Assembly: GCA_050259815.1 (NCBI GenBank)
Contig: JBLNBI010000065.1
Coordinates: 1 to 22,845 of the forward strand
DNA from: JAGTRP01 sp050259815
GTDB taxonomy: Bacteria; Pseudomonadota; Gammaproteobacteria; Burkholderiales; Rhodocyclaceae
Reading direction: 5' to 3'
DNA length: 22,845 bases
Positions 22,308 through 22,845 of the stretch are shown here, one piece after another. The position numbers and the translations under genes were made by a program. Positions within the stretch are counted from its first letter, which is position 1; every line of letters starts with the position of its first letter. Under the pieces are notes generated by a model. It did not search any database. It was not told the origin of the DNA and saw only the letters and a list, made by a program, of their open reading frames with translations.

Positions 22308-22845
22308 CCCAACTCCCTTTCTACGAGCCCTCCGGCAACGAAATCGCCCTTTTCGAGCACGCCTTCAAGGAAAAGCTGCCCCTCCTCATCAAGGGCCCCA
22401 CCGGCTGCGGCAAGACCCGCTTCGTCTCCCACATGGCTGCCCGCCTGGGCCTGCCCCTCTACACCGTGGCCTGCCACGACGACCTGACCGCCGCCGACCT
22501 GGTAGGCCGCCACCTGATTTCCGACCAGGGCACCTACTGGTGCGACGGGCCGCTCACCCGGGCCGTGCGGGAAGGGGGCATCTGCTACCTGGACGAGGTG
22601 GTGGAGGCCAGGAAGGACACCACCGTGGTCCTGCACCCGTTGGCCGACGACCGTCGCATCCTGCCCATCGACCGCACCGGCGAGACCCTGGAGGCGCCCG
22701 CCAATTTCATGCTGGTGGTTTCCTACAACCCGGGCTACCAGAACCTCCTGAAGGGCCTCAAGCCCTCCACCCGCCAGCGCTTCGTCTCCATGCGCTTCGA
22801 TTTCCCGACCAGCGAGCGGGAGGAGTCCATCCTCATCGGCGAGAC
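22304..22845 (+). CDS. norQ: NorQ/NirQ MoxR-type AAA+ ATPase, cut by the right edge
   Basis: The 180 visible residues match NorQ/NirQ: a start MTQLPFYEPSGNEIALFEHA, the Walker A motif 'GPTGCGKT' (31-38), a Walker B-type 'GICYLDEVVEARKD', and the sensor region 'VVSYNPGYQNLLKGLKPSTRQRF'. MoxR ATPases with NorD are needed to insert iron into the active site of NO reductase (NorB). The ATG overlaps the norF stop. The remaining quarter or so of the gene, and probably norC, norB and norD, lie past the edge. Confidence 0.92.
   Translation, partial: MTQLPFYEPSGNEIALFEHAFKEKLPLLIKGPTGCGKTRFVSHMAARLGLPLYTVACHDDLTAADLVGRHLISDQGTYWCDGPLTRAVREGGICYLDEVVEARKDTTVVLHPLADDRRILPIDRTGETLEAPANFMLVVSYNPGYQNLLKGLKPSTRQRFVSMRFDFPTSEREESILIGE

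Overview
The window looks like chromosomal DNA of a high-GC denitrifying proteobacterium. The cytochrome cd1 nitrite reductase cluster, the NirD-NirL fusion and the mix of neighbouring genes suggest a betaproteobacterium, perhaps of the Rhodocyclales. That placement is an inference from gene content; there is no rRNA or other marker gene here.

Layout. (1) Positions 1-1762, minus strand: the end of an efflux operon, with an outer-membrane TolC-like lipoprotein followed by a membrane-fusion (adaptor) protein cut by the window edge. (2) 1952-4338: a membrane hybrid histidine kinase (+) convergent with a NarL/FixJ-type response regulator (-). A perfect 11-bp inverted repeat lies in the gap shared by the efflux operon and the kinase and is a likely operator. 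(3) 4598-5134: a DUF2058 housekeeping gene. (4) 5213-8087: a translationally coupled zorA-zorB-zorC-like set from a Zorya anti-phage system. The third gene is short and its reading frame runs into the 3' end of yajD on the other strand; no zorD or zorE effector is present. (5) 8059-12237, minus strand: a possible three-gene operon encoding a multidomain exported protein (NodB deacetylase + caspase-like + EF-hand + TPR), a membrane protein with a DUF1444-like C-terminus, and the YajD HNH protein. (6) 12328-20305, minus strand: a heme d1/nitrite reductase cluster, nirS-nirC-nirF-nirDL-nirG-nirH-nirJ-nirN. (7) 20528-22845, plus strand, divergent from nirS: a SUMT gene (nirE/cobA), then norE, norF and the start of norQ.

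How it works together. NirE makes precorrin-2. NirDL, NirG and NirH decarboxylate siroheme (12,18-didecarboxysiroheme). NirJ, NirF and NirN carry out the later heme d1 steps. NirC is a small cytochrome c, and NirS is the periplasmic reductase that reduces nitrite to NO. NorE, NorF and NorQ belong to the NO reductase system whose catalytic genes are probably just beyond the right edge. Three nir transcription units (nirS, nirC onward, nirJ-nirN) each carry the same 18-bp element, TTGAT-N6-TAAAGAT, an FNR/Dnr-type site with an extra conserved flank. A perfect hairpin with a UUCG loop sits between nirS and nirC, so the cluster is probably three separately started units rather than one operon.

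The most unusual items are the truncated Zorya locus, the deacetylase-caspase fusion protein, and the extended nir promoter element with its terminator/promoter overlap. No rRNA, tRNA, CRISPR array or insertion sequence was seen, and no gene-free stretch exceeds 300 bases.
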